NCBI RefSeq assembly: GCF_004210375.1
Contig: NC_134837.1
Span: forward strand, 161,923,310 to 161,987,309
Source of the DNA: Tachypleus tridentatus
Taxonomy: Eukaryota; Arthropoda; Merostomata; Xiphosura; Limulidae
DNA length: 64,000 nt
Reading direction: 5' to 3'
Shown: piece by piece, positions 11,869 through 23,409 of the stretch
Position numbering within the stretch: position 1 is the first letter of the stretch
How the letters are laid out: each line of letters starts with the position of its first letter
Notes under the pieces: generated by a model
The model's database searches: none
The model's input: only the letters and a program-made list of their open reading frames with translations
What the model was told of the DNA's origin: nothing
Position numbers and translations under genes: made by a program

Positions 11869-12612
11869 TATACTGTGATACTATACTATACTATACTATA
11901 TACTGTGATACTATACTATACTATATACTGTGATACTATACTATACTATACTATATACTGTGATACTATACTATACTATATACTGTGATACTATACCATA
12001 TACTGTGATACTATACTATACTATATACTGTGATACTATATTATACTATATACTGTGATACTATACTATATACTGTGATACTATACTATACTATATACTA
12101 TGATACTATTACTATACTATATACTGTGATACTATACTATACTATATACTATGATACTATTACTATACTATATACTGTGATACTATACTATACTATATAC
12201 TGTGATACTATACTATACTATATACTGTGATACTATACTATACTATATACTGTGATACTATACTATATACTGTGATACTATACTATATACTGTGATACTA
12301 TACTATATACTGTGATACTATACTATACTATATACTGTGATACTATACTATACTATATACTGTGATACTATACTATATACTGTGATACTATACTATACTA
12401 TATACTGTGATACTATACTATATACTGTGATACTATACCATATACTGTGATACTACACCATATACTGTGATACTATACTATATACTGTGATACTATACTA
12501 TATACTGTGATACTATACTATACTATATACTGTGATACTATACTATATACTGTGATACTATACTATACTATATACTGTGATACTATACTATACTATATAC
12601 TGTGATACTATA
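11869..12612. repeat. 743-bp tandem array of ACTAT and ATACTGTGAT units
   Basis: About 32 units, each made of ATACTGTGAT followed by two to four ACTAT pentamers, so unit lengths are mostly 20, 25 or 30 bp. Variants include ATACTATGAT (near 12098 and 12150) and ACCATATACTG (near 11994, 12437 and 12457). TTGGCTGT-like sequence flanks both sides (about 11850 and 12615). A 66-codon ORF at 12030-12230 is only a by-product of the repeat. The array starts roughly 130 bp beyond the acceptor of the transposase gene, so it may lie in the former intron or replace the element's 5' part. Confidence 0.95.
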
Positions 12613-12785
12613 CTCTTGGCTGTGATACCACGTTTTATACAGTTGCTGCTGCCTTTTTTGATATTTTATAAAAATGTACGAGCAGGTATAGACTTAGTAA
12701 ACGTCAAGGAATTTCGTTCCTGATAAGCTATTTACTTCAAGATGTCTCCCGCTTTATTCAAAGCAATTCAAAGCAAACTCGATGA

Positions 12786-13062
12786 GTTTGTTTGTTTTGG
12801 AATTTCGCACAAAGCTACTCGAGGGCTATCTGTGCTAGCCGTCTCTAATTTAGCAGTGTAAGACTAGAGGGAACGCAGCTAGTCATTACCACCCACCGCC
12901 AACTTTTGGGCTACTCTTTTACCAACGAATAGTGGGATTGACCGTCACATTATAACGCCCCCACGGCTGGGAGGATGTGCATGTTTGGAGCGACGGGGAT
13001 GCGAATCCGCGACCCTCAGCTTACGAGTCGCACGCCTTAACACGCTTGGCCATGCCGGGCCT
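12786..13062 (-). repeat. SINE family A, full length
   Basis: Minus-oriented and complete from the (TTTG) tail to the head terminus CCATGCCGGGCC. The head is of the AAGCGTGTTAAGGCGTGCGA type. The apparent 61-codon plus-strand ORF starting in its head is not a gene. Confidence 0.93.
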
Positions 13063-13430
13063 GAAAATAAGCAGTTTATATATCAGTTTTAGGTCTACCT
13101 TATGTATATACGTATTGGAAACAAATATATTTGAAATCGCGTTTCAATTCAATGAAAATTAATCAAGGCCGTAAATAAAATTATCAAAATAAATCAGTAT
13201 CACTGCCTTGATTTAATTTTCCGTCAAATTAAATACAAAATTTAATATATATTTTTAGAATTTTGTTCATTTATATGTAATTGTTTGATCCTTCTATATA
13301 TCAGTTTTTAGTCTGCCTTTGAGCTCTTCATTCTTAAAAACTTATATCTAAACATTCACAGACAAGTACGTGTTGGCATCGTAAACTAATGTCCAAATGT
13401 CTTCGAGCCTTGTTTCGATCCTAATCAGAT
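13063..13430. other. Spacer with a 28-bp direct repeat and a small inverted repeat
   Basis: TATATATCAGTTTTAGGTCT near 13077 recurs in diverged form near 13295 (TATATATCAGTTTTTAGTCT). Between them, AATTAATCAAGGC (about 13157) and GCCTTGATTTAATT (about 13206) form a short inverted repeat. No gene. Confidence 0.5.
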
Positions 13431-13497
13431 TGTTTGTTTGTTGAATTTTTGTGCCAAATTACTCGAGGACTATCTGTGCCAGCCGTCCCTAATTTTG
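13431..13497 (-). repeat. SINE family A, tail fragment
   Basis: Only the tail and the first part of the body are present (GTTTGTTTG, then ACTCGAGGACTATCTGTGCC and GTCCCTAATTT). It breaks off where a family C copy begins, so either family C inserted into it or the two were joined by deletion. Confidence 0.75.
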
Positions 13498-13622
13498 TTT
13501 GTTCGTACTTCAGCACAAAACTGTACAACGGGCTGGCAGTATTCGGCTGACCACCAGTATCGATACCCGGTTACTAGCATTGTAAGTTGTAGACATACTG
13601 CTGTGCTACTGGGGTCGTCCGA
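13497..13622 (-). repeat. SINE family C
   Basis: Read on the minus strand it runs CCCCAGTAGCACAGCAGTAT, GGTATCGATACTGGTGG (B-box region), CAGCCGAATACTGCCAGCCC and TTTTGTGCTGAAGTACGAAC. It directly abuts the family A fragment. The two opposing ORFs (13438-13713 plus, 13470-13679 minus) are artefacts of these repeats. Confidence 0.75.
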
Positions 13623-14251
13623 AATTGAGAAATGTGTGTATGTGGTAAAATATAATGAAAATTTCTTTAGCTTTAACACATTTACTGATTCTGGAAGTGT
13701 ACAAAGCTTCTAAATATTTCTTATTAACACTATTAACGAAAGCAAAGAAACGCTATTTTTCTGAAAGAAATTCATTATATTTATAGTTTTTTTTTCATGA
13801 ATCCAGTATCAAATACTGTTATAAACCTGAAATATTATAAGTTAAATTCTTATTTAATTCAAATAGCAGAAATTATCAAACTGAGAGTATAACGCGGTAA
13901 ATGTTGACTTATTGTAACTATCAAAATGTTTACCTCACTACAACACATTTTATTATATTATTGAAGTTTGTTATTAAGGAATCTAATTTTGTTTTTAAAA
14001 GCTGTCATTGCGAATAACTTGATGCAATGTCTACTAGTTCAAGGGTCGCACTGTATTGAGCTAACTTGTTCTTAAGTTATCACAAGGAAAGGTGGTTAGA
14101 AAATTGTTCAGAACAGGTCAAGCACTGCTATAACAAAAGATATGTAAATGACTATTTTTCGTGTTTAAAAATAAACTCGATGTGTAGAAATTTTACCTAA
14201 ATAGCCAGCTTAGTAATATTAAATGTAAAATTGAAGAAAAAACTGCATCCA
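13623..14251. other. AT-rich spacer
   Basis: No gene. Its end, 14240-14251 (AAACTGCATCCA), is the left target-site duplication of the SINE that follows. Confidence 0.4.
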
Positions 14252-14524
14252 GTTTGTTTTGAATTTTGCGCAAAGCTACTCGATGGCTATCTGTGCTAGC
14301 CGTCCCTAATTTAGCAGTGTAACACTAGAGGGAAGGCAGCTAGTCATCACCACCCACCGACAAACTCTTGGGCTACTCTTTTACCAACGAATAGTGGATT
14401 GACCGTAACATTATAACGCCCCCACGGCTGAAAGGGTGAGCATGTTTTGGTGCGATCGGGATTCAAACCCGCGACCCTCGAATTACTGGTCGAACGCTTT
14501 AAAACGCTTGGCAATGCCGGGCTC
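14252..14524 (-). repeat. SINE family A with target-site duplication
   Basis: Full-length minus-oriented copy. It is bounded by AAACTGCATCCA (14240-14251) and AAACTACATCCA (14525-14536), a 12-bp duplication with one mismatch. The head carries a GGTTTGAATCC B box and the ACGCTTGGC end. Confidence 0.95.
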
Positions 14525-14879
14525 AAACTACATCCAACTTACCATTTGTATACACTAAAATATTTAATTCAGGTAAACGTTTTGAAAGGAAGTGTTAGTG
14601 TTTCCATAAGCCAACATTTACTAGCTTACATTTTTATTTTGGTAGTTTTCTACCGTTTGATTTTAAAAATAATCTAATCTGTAAATTAATACATTGCGTT
14701 TACAAAGTAGTTTTTTCCCTTGATTTCACTAAAAAGTGATAAATATAAATAATTCCTTACCGAAAATGGTTTTCTTTTAAATTTGCTCAACAGTATTTAT
14801 TGAAAAATATTTAGAAGCTTTGTACGTTTCTAAAATTAGTAACTATTAGTAACTGTGCTACAAATTAGAAGCGATAGAC

Positions 14880-15075
14880 TGGAGTAAAGACAATTAATTA
14901 TTACCATCTACTTCAAACGCGTAAGTTACATTGTATCAACGAACAGATTATTGTGGGATTGACCTAAGCATATCTTGCTTCTGCAGCCGAAACGATGAGC
15001 AAGCATGTTCGCTGATAGAATTCGGAGCTACGACCCGAATATTGCGACTGGAGCGACGTATTTACCAAGCTTTGT
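14880..15075 (-). repeat. SINE family A, old degenerate copy
   Basis: Recognisable pieces in the expected order are ATTACCATCTAC, CAACGAACAGATTATTGTGG, GATTGACC, GCAGCCGAAACGATGAGCAAG and a decayed head with ACCCGAATATTGCGA. Much more diverged than the neighbouring copy. Confidence 0.5.
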
Positions 15076-15393
15076 AAGGTCTCTTAATAAAACAGACATA
15101 CGGTGATATTTGGTTTCAAACTCGGGAATTTTCTACTCGTTTTGTATACTGTCTACATTTAAAAGTCTCTGCATTCAATTTGTCAGTAATAATATTATTA
15201 CTATTACGAGTTTGACTTTTATCAAAATTCTTTACTGTATATAGTGTTTTCCCTAAATTAACGCCTTTAAACATACACGATGAAAGAATTTTTTTTCTTT
15301 TCGAACAGTCGTTTCTTGACTTGCAATCTAAAGTAAGAATCCTAAAGACGTGCTGAAATTAAATCTTACTCTTTCGCATCACGATAATTACAG

Positions 15394-15604
15394 TACAAGG
15401 CATGATGGGAAGCCTGGGTGACACGCTTATCTGGACGCATGACGACGAGGAAGAAGCGACAGCAAACGTTCAACGGATGCCGCGGCGAAGTGGTTGTGGG
15501 CCCGCAGGCGCCGAGAGAAGTAGAATAGGGCTAGTGCGTGAGGACAGACCTGGACACCTGTCACATACCAGGCCGCCTGTCGTTTGTCATCGGCAGGGGC
15601 TGGG
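15394..15604 (+). other. GC- and CpG-rich island, possible exon
   Basis: This is the most GC-rich part of the window and is rich in CG dinucleotides, unlike everything around it. An acceptor-like AATTACAG ends at 15393 and a donor-like GG|GTAATT lies at 15605. Between them one frame is open for about 68 codons from ATG at 15402; it contains an acidic DDEEEA stretch and later basic residues. I do not recognise the product. Elevated GC continues to about 15665. It could be an internal or first exon, or a CpG-island promoter; the coding reading is unproven. Confidence 0.35.
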
Positions 15605-15669
15605 GTAATTACCCGCTCTATCCGCCAGGGTCATAGCCCGCCTTTCACCGCAGGTTCTCAGCAAGACAC

Positions 15670-17562
15670 TGCCCCTGCATATACAAAATAATATTAAAGG
15701 ATAGATGACACTGGTTTCAAGCTCCTACAGGCTGTTCATTAAGTCAGACTTACAAAAATAAAAAACTAACCGACGCTTTACGATTCGTCCGTATAAAGTA
15801 AACATAAGAAGACAACCAAGTGACATGTGGAACCGCAATCCTACCCGAGGGGGGTTCCTGAAGTTGGATCGGAACCTTAGCAGGTAAAAACCGAAGAGGA
15901 CATGCCATTGATTTGCTGTCTCTTTTTAACCTAAAACAAAACAATCGACCAAATGACAAAATACAGCCTTTTCCAAGAAAAATTGCAACGTTAAGCCAAC
16001 AATGTCATAAAACTAAAATATCCGGTAGATTCCATTCGCTATCATTACATCTTTGTTATTCACGAGACAGACAACTTTACATCTTTCTATTGTTGAAACT
16101 TGTCCCACCCATTGCTGTGAAACACGTGTAACTTTATAAACAGTCAGTGTTATTACGATACGGTTATAGCAAGCTGTCATACAATCGTGATCTGGTGATG
16201 TTGACGCCCACTATATCGAAATAGCTCGATTTATTTCTACTATTAAACAAATATAATATAAAGTTTGTATTCTAATGTGAATTTTTTACAGAGACTTTTT
16301 TAGAGGAGTGAAAAAAGTGTTGTTTTTTAAGTTAATCAAAGAAATGTTAAAGTTTTTGATTATCAACATAGAAAGAAAACTGTTTTTAATCAAGACGAGA
16401 AATCTTTTAGGTTATTGATTTTGTAGAACCCTATCCATCGAGGAGAAACGAACACCACATTTTAGAGTTGTACGTCCGTATAGGTACAGCTGGAAACTTT
16501 TGTACTGTACGATTAGTGTTTTTTATACAATTTTATAAGTTACGAGAACCTGATTTTGATTTACAATATATACCACCAAATCATGTTAACTTTTATCGTT
16601 TAATTACCATTACTATCTGTTTAGTATGTCCCTCTTACAGCCCTACATTCAGTAATAAGTGTTTAGGGTCAGTTTTATGCTAAAATAAATGTTTGTTTGT
16701 TGTTATTTTACAGTCTGTCGTAATGAACTACAACATAAATTAATGAGGAATAATATATAATGTAATAAAAAGTTACATTAGATAGTTCGGCTTTTCTCAT
16801 GTATATTATTCTTTGCAGGTCAATTCCAGATGGCAGAGGATGCATTGGCCCCAAATAGTCAACGATTTTTCATGAGATTATAAAATCTGTTTTTGTACCT
16901 AAATGTTTTATTTAAAAGTTAATCTTTGCCCTACTACAACGTTTATTTTGTAACTGAACTAATCAAATATCTTCCTGTTTGTTTCCTAATTACAACCCAT
17001 AATTTTTCTGTTAACTTCCCGTAGCAACTTATTTCAACAGTTGTAATAATTATGGTTTGAAGTAGATGTTTTTTGTATAGTAGTGTAGTGCATTAATTTC
17101 GACAAAATTTATGAAATACGTTTAAGATTCGTGCATAACTCGGTTGTTATTTTTTTAATTCTTACAACTGTCTTCAGGTTTGTATTTTTAAAACTAACTA
17201 AATACCTTTTTCTTTTAATTTTTAAATTGTCTAAATATTTTATTTTTCTCATTCTACAACAGTAGTAATCTTCTTTAAAATATTTATTTCTAGCTATCAA
17301 ACTTCATGTAATGTTGAGTCAATAAACTCATGTGAACAAGGATAATGTACTCACTAAATAATTTTAAAAAATCCGTAATTTCTGTCTAAACATTTATCCT
17401 TTAAGATTTACACTATAAGCACCCCCTAATTTCAGTCAATTTGGTAAACAGAAATATTCAGTAATTAACAATCAAAATTCATTGTTCCTCCAGCCTGGAT
17501 CATGAGAGACTTAAAATATGATTCGAATGATTCAAGAGTCTTTATTTTTCTCGTTCTTCCTA
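15670..17562. other. AT-rich spacer
   Basis: No gene or repeat recognised. The ORFs at 15750-15959 (minus), 15913-16131 and 16468-16683 (plus) and 17109-17300 (minus) resemble chance ORFs in AT-rich DNA and match nothing I know. Confidence 0.4.
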
Positions 17563-17650
17563 GAGCCTCCTCAGTTTACGGATTGTCTGGACAGACAAAA
17601 ACCAGATTTTGATACCCTTTCTGTAGCTTTGTGTTTAATAACACATAATA
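17563..17650 (+). repeat. SINE family C, short diverged copy
   Basis: Shows GAGCCTCCTCAGTTTACGG, CCAGATTTTGATACCCTT (B-box region) and the tail TGTAGCTTTGTGTTTAATAA. The segment with AGATAGCCC seen in other copies has been deleted. Confidence 0.55.
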
Positions 17651-18961
17651 ATTACTTCTTTTACATATATATATGAGTCAGAACAGTTTTTAAAGTGATT
17701 AAATTACTGGATTTGTACAGTGTAATCAAACATTATAAATTGTCGTAACAGCTCAATAAGAGATACTGTTTGCAGCACCCTCTCGTGGATCATCTAACAT
17801 CCAGGATTAAATTGTCTTCAGTGGACAGGGCGCAAACAGCTCATTGTTTTATTTGCGCTAATAAAAACAACAACAGCCTTGACAGAAAGTGTTGAGATAT
17901 TCAGTTTTCCTCTCTTACAAAAAAAAAAAAAAGAAAAACTTATTAGAAATTTCTTAAGGATTAAAAAAATTAAAGATTTTGCGATACGTTAAGTACAATT
18001 CATTCCAGAAAGATTTTTCTTTCTCAAAATCAACCTTTCAGTAGTTTATAGTATACAGGCTCCGAAATAATATTTGAATACAGTCACGGACAGATAATTA
18101 TAAGATAGCGATCTGTATTAATTTGGCTGTGGACAAAGTAGCTTTATCTTATATGTTAAACAGTCCTTAGTATTATTAAAATGACTCCAGGAAATATTCA
18201 ATTGACAAAAGCTTCTAACACTGGACAGGTGAGAAATAGAATGAGTTCTGCTTTGTTATAGATATCACTGAGCTATGACAGTTGGGTACTAATATCCAAA
18301 ACTGTTAATGGACTAAGCTTTTTATAAACAGCTAAATAAAGGTCCAATAATAAAGGGATTCACTAGTTACATGATATTTCCAAACAAACTGAATGGTATC
18401 TCATTTGAGTTCGAGACGATAGAAAATGTTTAGTATTTTGTTACTGAAAAGAACGGAGTTTATTAAAGTTTTTAATATTATTATTCTATGGAGCTTAACC
18501 AACATAGAGGTATGATTTGTTATAAAAGCATTTCCTTACGGTAGACAATTTCTTGGATTTTTCCGAGGACTGTTGCTTTTATGTCGTACGGGCTAACCGT
18601 GACAGAGTAGACTTGTTAACTGTATGCAAGAAACTGTTAACTTCGCTAGGCGGGAAACTACAGAACCTTTTCAAAGATATTGTAACAAATGGACACTATT
18701 ATTACTGAATTTGTATTTATGCAGAATATTACAAATGCCACCCGACTGTAAAAAGGTTTTACATTTCAGATGACATGATATTACTGTCAACAGTTTGAAT
18801 TTAGTCACAACATTTCTAATCTGAGCTGTAATATATGAATCTCTGAAACCGAACTGAATATAATTTCTAGAATTATTTATACTTTTATGAACTTTTTTTT
18901 ATCAGAAATTAATATTAGAAAAAACGAATATATACACGTTTATCAACATCGTAGCTGGCAC
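17651..18961. other. AT-rich spacer
   Basis: No gene recognised. Only an A-rich run near 17920-17938 stands out. Confidence 0.4.
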
Positions 18962-18987
18962 GTATATAACCTTTAAAGGTTATATAC
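18962..18987. repeat. Perfect 26-bp palindrome
   Basis: GTATATAACCTTT is followed immediately by its exact reverse complement AAAGGTTATATAC, with no spacer. It could form a cruciform or be a dimeric protein-binding site, but nothing nearby supports a specific role. Confidence 0.85.
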
Positions 18988-19034
18988 ATTACATTATATG
19001 AACATTATATGCCGTTATTATTTGTTCTGCGAGA

Positions 19035-19301
19035 TTGTTTGTTTGTTTCGAATTTCGCGCAAAACTACTCGAGGGCTATCTGCGCTAGCCGTCCCTAATT
19101 TAGCAGTATAAGACTAGAAGGAAGACAGCTAGTCATCACCACCCATCACCACCTCTTGGGCTACCAACGAATAGTGGGATTGACCGTTACATTATAACGG
19201 CCCCCGGCTGAAAAGGCGAGTATGTTTGGTGCGACAGGGATGCGAACTCGCGCCCCTCAGATTGCGAGTTGCACGCCTTAACCCACCTGTCCATGCCAGG
19301 T
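19035..19301 (-). repeat. SINE family A with imperfect duplication
   Basis: Minus-oriented and nearly full length, with a small deletion in the body (CTTGGGCTACCAACGAATAG lacks the CTCTTTTA segment). Flanks TTGTTCTGCGAGA (about 19022-19034) and TCGTTCTGCTCGA (about 19303-19315) look like a mutated target-site duplication. The 63-codon ORF starting in its head is spurious. Confidence 0.9.
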
Positions 19302-19506
19302 CATCGTTCTGCTCGAACAAAACCACAAATACTATGAGTTTTACAACTCTTAATCAAATCTGTTACTGCAGTACTAACTCTTTGTTTCGTGTACCTACTG
19401 AAGACTGGCTGGCATGAGTATTCATCGATTTTACTTTATGAAATAAATTTTGTAGAAAAGCCATTGGTGATAGTGTGACTATATAACAATGTTACTACGT
19501 ATATAA

Positions 19507-19979
19507 CACTATGTAACAAAATGTTTACTTTTCTTGTTCCTGGGCAGAAAGTGTTATTTCCTAATTGCTTATGCCTAAAGTATATGAAAAAGACCTATTT
19601 TTCTCTTCAAACTTGGAAGCGTATAACGAAAACAAGATGGGAGACTATATTCGGGGGTTGACCTGTAAAAGTGTATTACATTACGGTTGCAAATCTCGAA
19701 AAACTACTCACTTCTAAACATTTTTGTTCATTTTTGTATAACTTTAGTATAAATACATGTAAATCTTGATTCATATGTTGTTTTATTCAGACCTTATGTT
19801 AATGAAAATGTGCAAATTTGCCCGTTTTTACATAGAAAATAGGTTAATTTCTAAATTTTATTATCCAGGTCACAAAAGCAAAGTTTGAAGGGAATAATGG
19901 TCATTTTCTGTACTTTTACAACATTAGCAATTAAGAAATAACACATACTATCCAGAAACAAAATTTGTGTTACATAGTG
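19507..19979 (+). mobile_element. 473-bp internally deleted CACTA-like copy
   Basis: It starts CACTATGTAACA and ends TGTTACATAGTG, so the ends are inverted repeats. Similarity between the ends continues for roughly 100 bp (to CTTCAAACTTGG near 19617 on the left). The left end is fused directly to the last codons of the transposase gene (AACAAGATGGGAGACTATAT, equivalent to 'NKNMMGNYIWG' in the copy at 10293). The 3' untranslated region and right end follow, in the orientation opposite to the copy at 10043. Flanking trinucleotides are TAA (19504-19506) and TGA (19980-19982), a near match to a 3-bp target duplication. It has no complete gene and would need a transposase supplied from elsewhere. 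Confidence 0.85.
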
Positions 19980-19982
19980 TGA

Positions 19983-20592
19983 TTTAGTGTTACTTAGTAT
20001 TACGACTATCATCAAAATGAAACCCTGGACTGAGAATAAAACTTTAGCACGTGCTTAATCTTTGTACTTCCTGATGATCAGCGTTTCCTTTTTCCTTTGA
20101 TTTTCACATCAGCCAGAATTTAAACTGTTTTTATATCTTTGAATTCACTCGTATTTCTTTTATTGATCGCAGTTTGACTCAATATTTGTACAATAAATGT
20201 TGAAACATCTTCACAATTTTCGTTGTTTTTTGTTGGGGGAGCCTTCTTTATTTGTTGATTTTCTGCTATATTTTATTATTATTTGTTCAAGAATACCTTT
20301 CGAATCCATTGACTACCCAAATACTTAAAACTGTAGTTTTATTTATACTGTATTCGGAATATAACAAGATAATGTTATTTCTGTTAAAGCCTGAGGCACC
20401 GTTTTAGATTATGCTCACCTAGAATAAGTGAAAATATACAGTAGTTTTTTAGGATTTATTTGGAACTTAATAATAGTTTTGTTGTTATTTGAAGAAGGCA
20501 GAGATTTAAGCATTATCATCTGATCATACACTGAAAGTAGAAAAAATATATATTTGGGAACCTGGGAAACATTTATTCAGTATACAGAAATG
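19983..20592. other. AT-rich spacer
   Basis: No gene. 20582-20592 (ATACAGAAATG) is the left target-site duplication of the following SINE. Confidence 0.4.
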
Positions 20593-20866
20593 TTTGTTTG
20601 TTTGTTTGTTTTTTAATTTCGCACAAAGCTACTCGAGAGCTCTCTGTGCTAGCCGTCCCTAATTTAGCAGCTACGGAAGGCAGCTAGTCATCACCACCCA
20701 CCGCCAACTCTTAAGCTACTCTTTTATCAACGAATAATGGGGTTGACCGTCACATTATAATGCCCCCACGGCTGAAAGGGCGAGCATGTTTGGCGCGACG
20801 GAGATGCGAACCCCCGACCCTCAGATTACGAGTCGTACGCATTAACATGCTTGGCCATGCCGGGCC
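20593..20866 (-). repeat. SINE family A with perfect 11-bp duplication
   Basis: Complete minus-oriented copy between ATACAGAAATG (20582-20592) and ATACAGAAATG (20867-20877). The (TTTG)n tail, body and AAGCATGTTAATGCGTACGA-type head are all present. The perfect duplication marks a fairly recent insertion. Confidence 0.97.
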
Positions 20867-21154
20867 ATACAGAAATGAGTAATAGTTTGAGAAACTATAA
20901 CGAATTATTTATTAGTTATTTTACTTCTCTAAATATAAAATACCAAAATACAGTACATGTAAATGAAAACGAATACGTTTTAAATATTATAGTCTCTTTA
21001 AGTTACGGAAATCTCTGTTCTTTACATTTAATATTCTCTATCCTAAAACACACGTAAATTACGTATTTGATCTTAAGTCAACTTCAATCATGAAGAAACA
21101 TGTATTTCAGCACTAACACTTTACAACAACGGGTAGATTGTCTTACATTATCAG

Positions 21155-21363
21155 GTGAAACTTGAAACTGTTCGGAGGAATTTGATGAAATGTTGTGTTT
21201 CGCTACTCAAAACGGAACACAATTTGACCTTTCTACAGAAGAAAACACATTTGATAGTCCAAGCTACAATGGACGAGAGCCAAAACACCGAGATAAGAAC
21301 GGCAAGTCACTTAAGATGTTACTAAAACTTCTAAGAAAAGCCAAAAAAGTTCTGGCAGTTTAA
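21155..21363 (+). CDS. Possible small ORF or terminal exon, basic C-terminus
   Basis: A splice-acceptor-like sequence (TTGTCTTACATTATCAG) ends at 21154. From ATG at 21190 a frame of 57 codons runs to TAA at 21361-21363, and is also open upstream for several codons (SEEFDE before the Met). It is acidic at first and ends in a Lys/Leu-rich stretch, SLKMLLKLLRKAKKVLAV, which would be a cationic amphipathic helix. A second frame over the same bases is also open, so chance cannot be excluded. I do not recognise the product, and no signal peptide is visible. Confidence 0.2.
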
Positions 21364-23409
21364 AGCTCTCAGATTAGTTGATGCAACTATGACAAACAAT
21401 AACCTTTAGAAGGTCACCATGCTAGTCTTATATTTAAACTTTCGTTCGCTTCCGGTGCAGCATCTTTGTATAAGTTAATAACAATAATAAAACTACAAAC
21501 AATAAAAACAGACTAATTTTAACTTCACGACTATTAACAGAGAAAAAGAAAAAACAATCAAAATAATAATAATTTTGAAACATAGTTTTGAAATATTAAA
21601 TTATCTTTATAATGTGTTCATGCATATAACAGCAGAGCATTTTCACTTACAGAGGTTGGAATATTCGATTAAAACTAAATAATACATGATTGGATGAAAA
21701 ATAGGTAGAATTAGCTTAACCAGTCTTGTCTTTTTAAGCTAACATTTCGGTCTGTATTTTTTTATTAACATAATACTTTTTTCCGGTCATTAATTATTTG
21801 ATTATCCTAAGATACGAAAGCAAAGTACAAAGAAAGATTGCTTAAGATTGCGTATGTTGATTTCATTAAGCAAACAGGCTGTGTTTGTTGTGATGAAACA
21901 AACTTATGTTAAAAATCATCATAAATTCAAAAACAACAGTTTGAGCTATGAATTAGAACAATAAAGTAATGTGTAATTGGTTGCATCGATTTGGCCATTC
22001 TCTGCGAAAATCACTCTAAACAAGCTGACATGGGACAGAAAGCGTAATATAGAATGGAAAACACGTCGTAACGACTACGAATTTCTTCTCCATTATATTG
22101 AAGGCTAAAGTAGAATTTTAACGAAGGGTGGATAAACCTTTACTTGACCCTTAGCTTTGGTCACTTGGGACTAAATTCAACAAGTATACCTCTTATAGGT
22201 TAGCTGTGAACACAGCAGGGGTCTTGGAAGCAAGTTCAGTTATACCGGAGTCTCATCAAGTGTATAGTTATGTAGAAGGAATGCAGCCTCACCTGTATAT
22301 AATACGGAGTCAGCGAGGGCGGTAGGAGTAAATGATTTACTTTCCGCTATGTAATGTTTTTTGCCCTATTGACCCAGCCTGTCAAGAGCTTGTTTCTTCA
22401 AACAAACTGAAGTATTCTTAATCATAGCGGAGATCAAAAGTTTTGAGCGAGAAGCCCAAACACAGTGTAGATTAACACCTTCCACACAATATGATTAATA
22501 GAAAACACACATTCCGACCTGTGGGGGACGGGAAACCAGGGTCTACAAGCAGTTGAGGCGGGGCCAGTCACGGGTGAAGTGGGAAAGGGAGGGGAGAAGA
22601 ACAGAATTCACTGGGAGGGACCACGAGCACCTCGAACTACAGATCGTGAACACAGTAACACTGATTAGTATGCAGAAGATTTCGTATTGTTAGACGTGAC
22701 TTAAGCTCGTTTTTATCCAAATACTTAGTTGCAATCCCTTTCCAAATTTTCAATGAAAACAGACAGCACCTTCGGTACCCGGATACTGTCAAAAGTCTCC
22801 ATCCGAAAGCATCACCTAGTTTAGTAGAAAATAAGGACCCATCCCTCAGAAACCTAGTATCAGTACGGTACACTTTACCTTATCTATAATTATATATTTT
22901 TTTTAAAAAAAGGTCTTTAATGTCAGAAATACGTCAGACTTAACTGATCCAGATCCAGTCCTGTCACACTAAGAGCATGAAGCGTTGAAAAAATGCTATA
23001 AGAATGTGGTGGCTTAGAAGATAGAGAGAAAAAACAAAAAGTCACGTCGAGATGTAGAAAAAAACAACAACAGTAATTACACAGTTAAACGAAACACACA
23101 GAGGTGTTGACCGATAAAAACAAAAACAACGCTTTGTCATCACCCACAGAACCAGGGTTCTATTCCAAACGTACTTTGTGTAAACAAGGCCATTCACAAC
23201 TGGCTACTTCATAGTGGCTGACGTAGATTTAGACTAACATTATTAAATGAGCTCTGTTTCATATGAACTAAACCGGGGAAATTCCCAATGAATTATATTA
23301 TACAGATTGCTTGTCACAAGGCCATAGTTTTAATATAAAGAACAGTCTAGTTACCTGTACAAACACTATGGACGATGATTCATTCATAAGAAAGAAAATC
23401 AAAGTTAAA
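21364..23409. other. Spacer with one GC-richer patch
   Basis: Mostly AT-rich with nothing recognised. About 22200-22640 is richer in GC (GGGGGACGGG, GAGGCGGGGCCAG, GGGAGGGGAG), with a TATATAAT at about 22295 that could mark a promoter. A 78-codon minus-strand ORF lies beside it at 22637-22873. I recognise neither a transcript nor the ORF product. Confidence 0.35.

Noticed and set aside
12030-12230. 66-codon ILYYTIYYDT repeat ORF
   Set aside because: Pure by-product of the ACTAT/ATACTGTGAT tandem array.
11869-12612. CRISPR-like regular repeat array
   Set aside because: Units are contiguous, without unique spacers, and of variable length in steps of 5 bp, in eukaryotic DNA; it is a satellite-type array.
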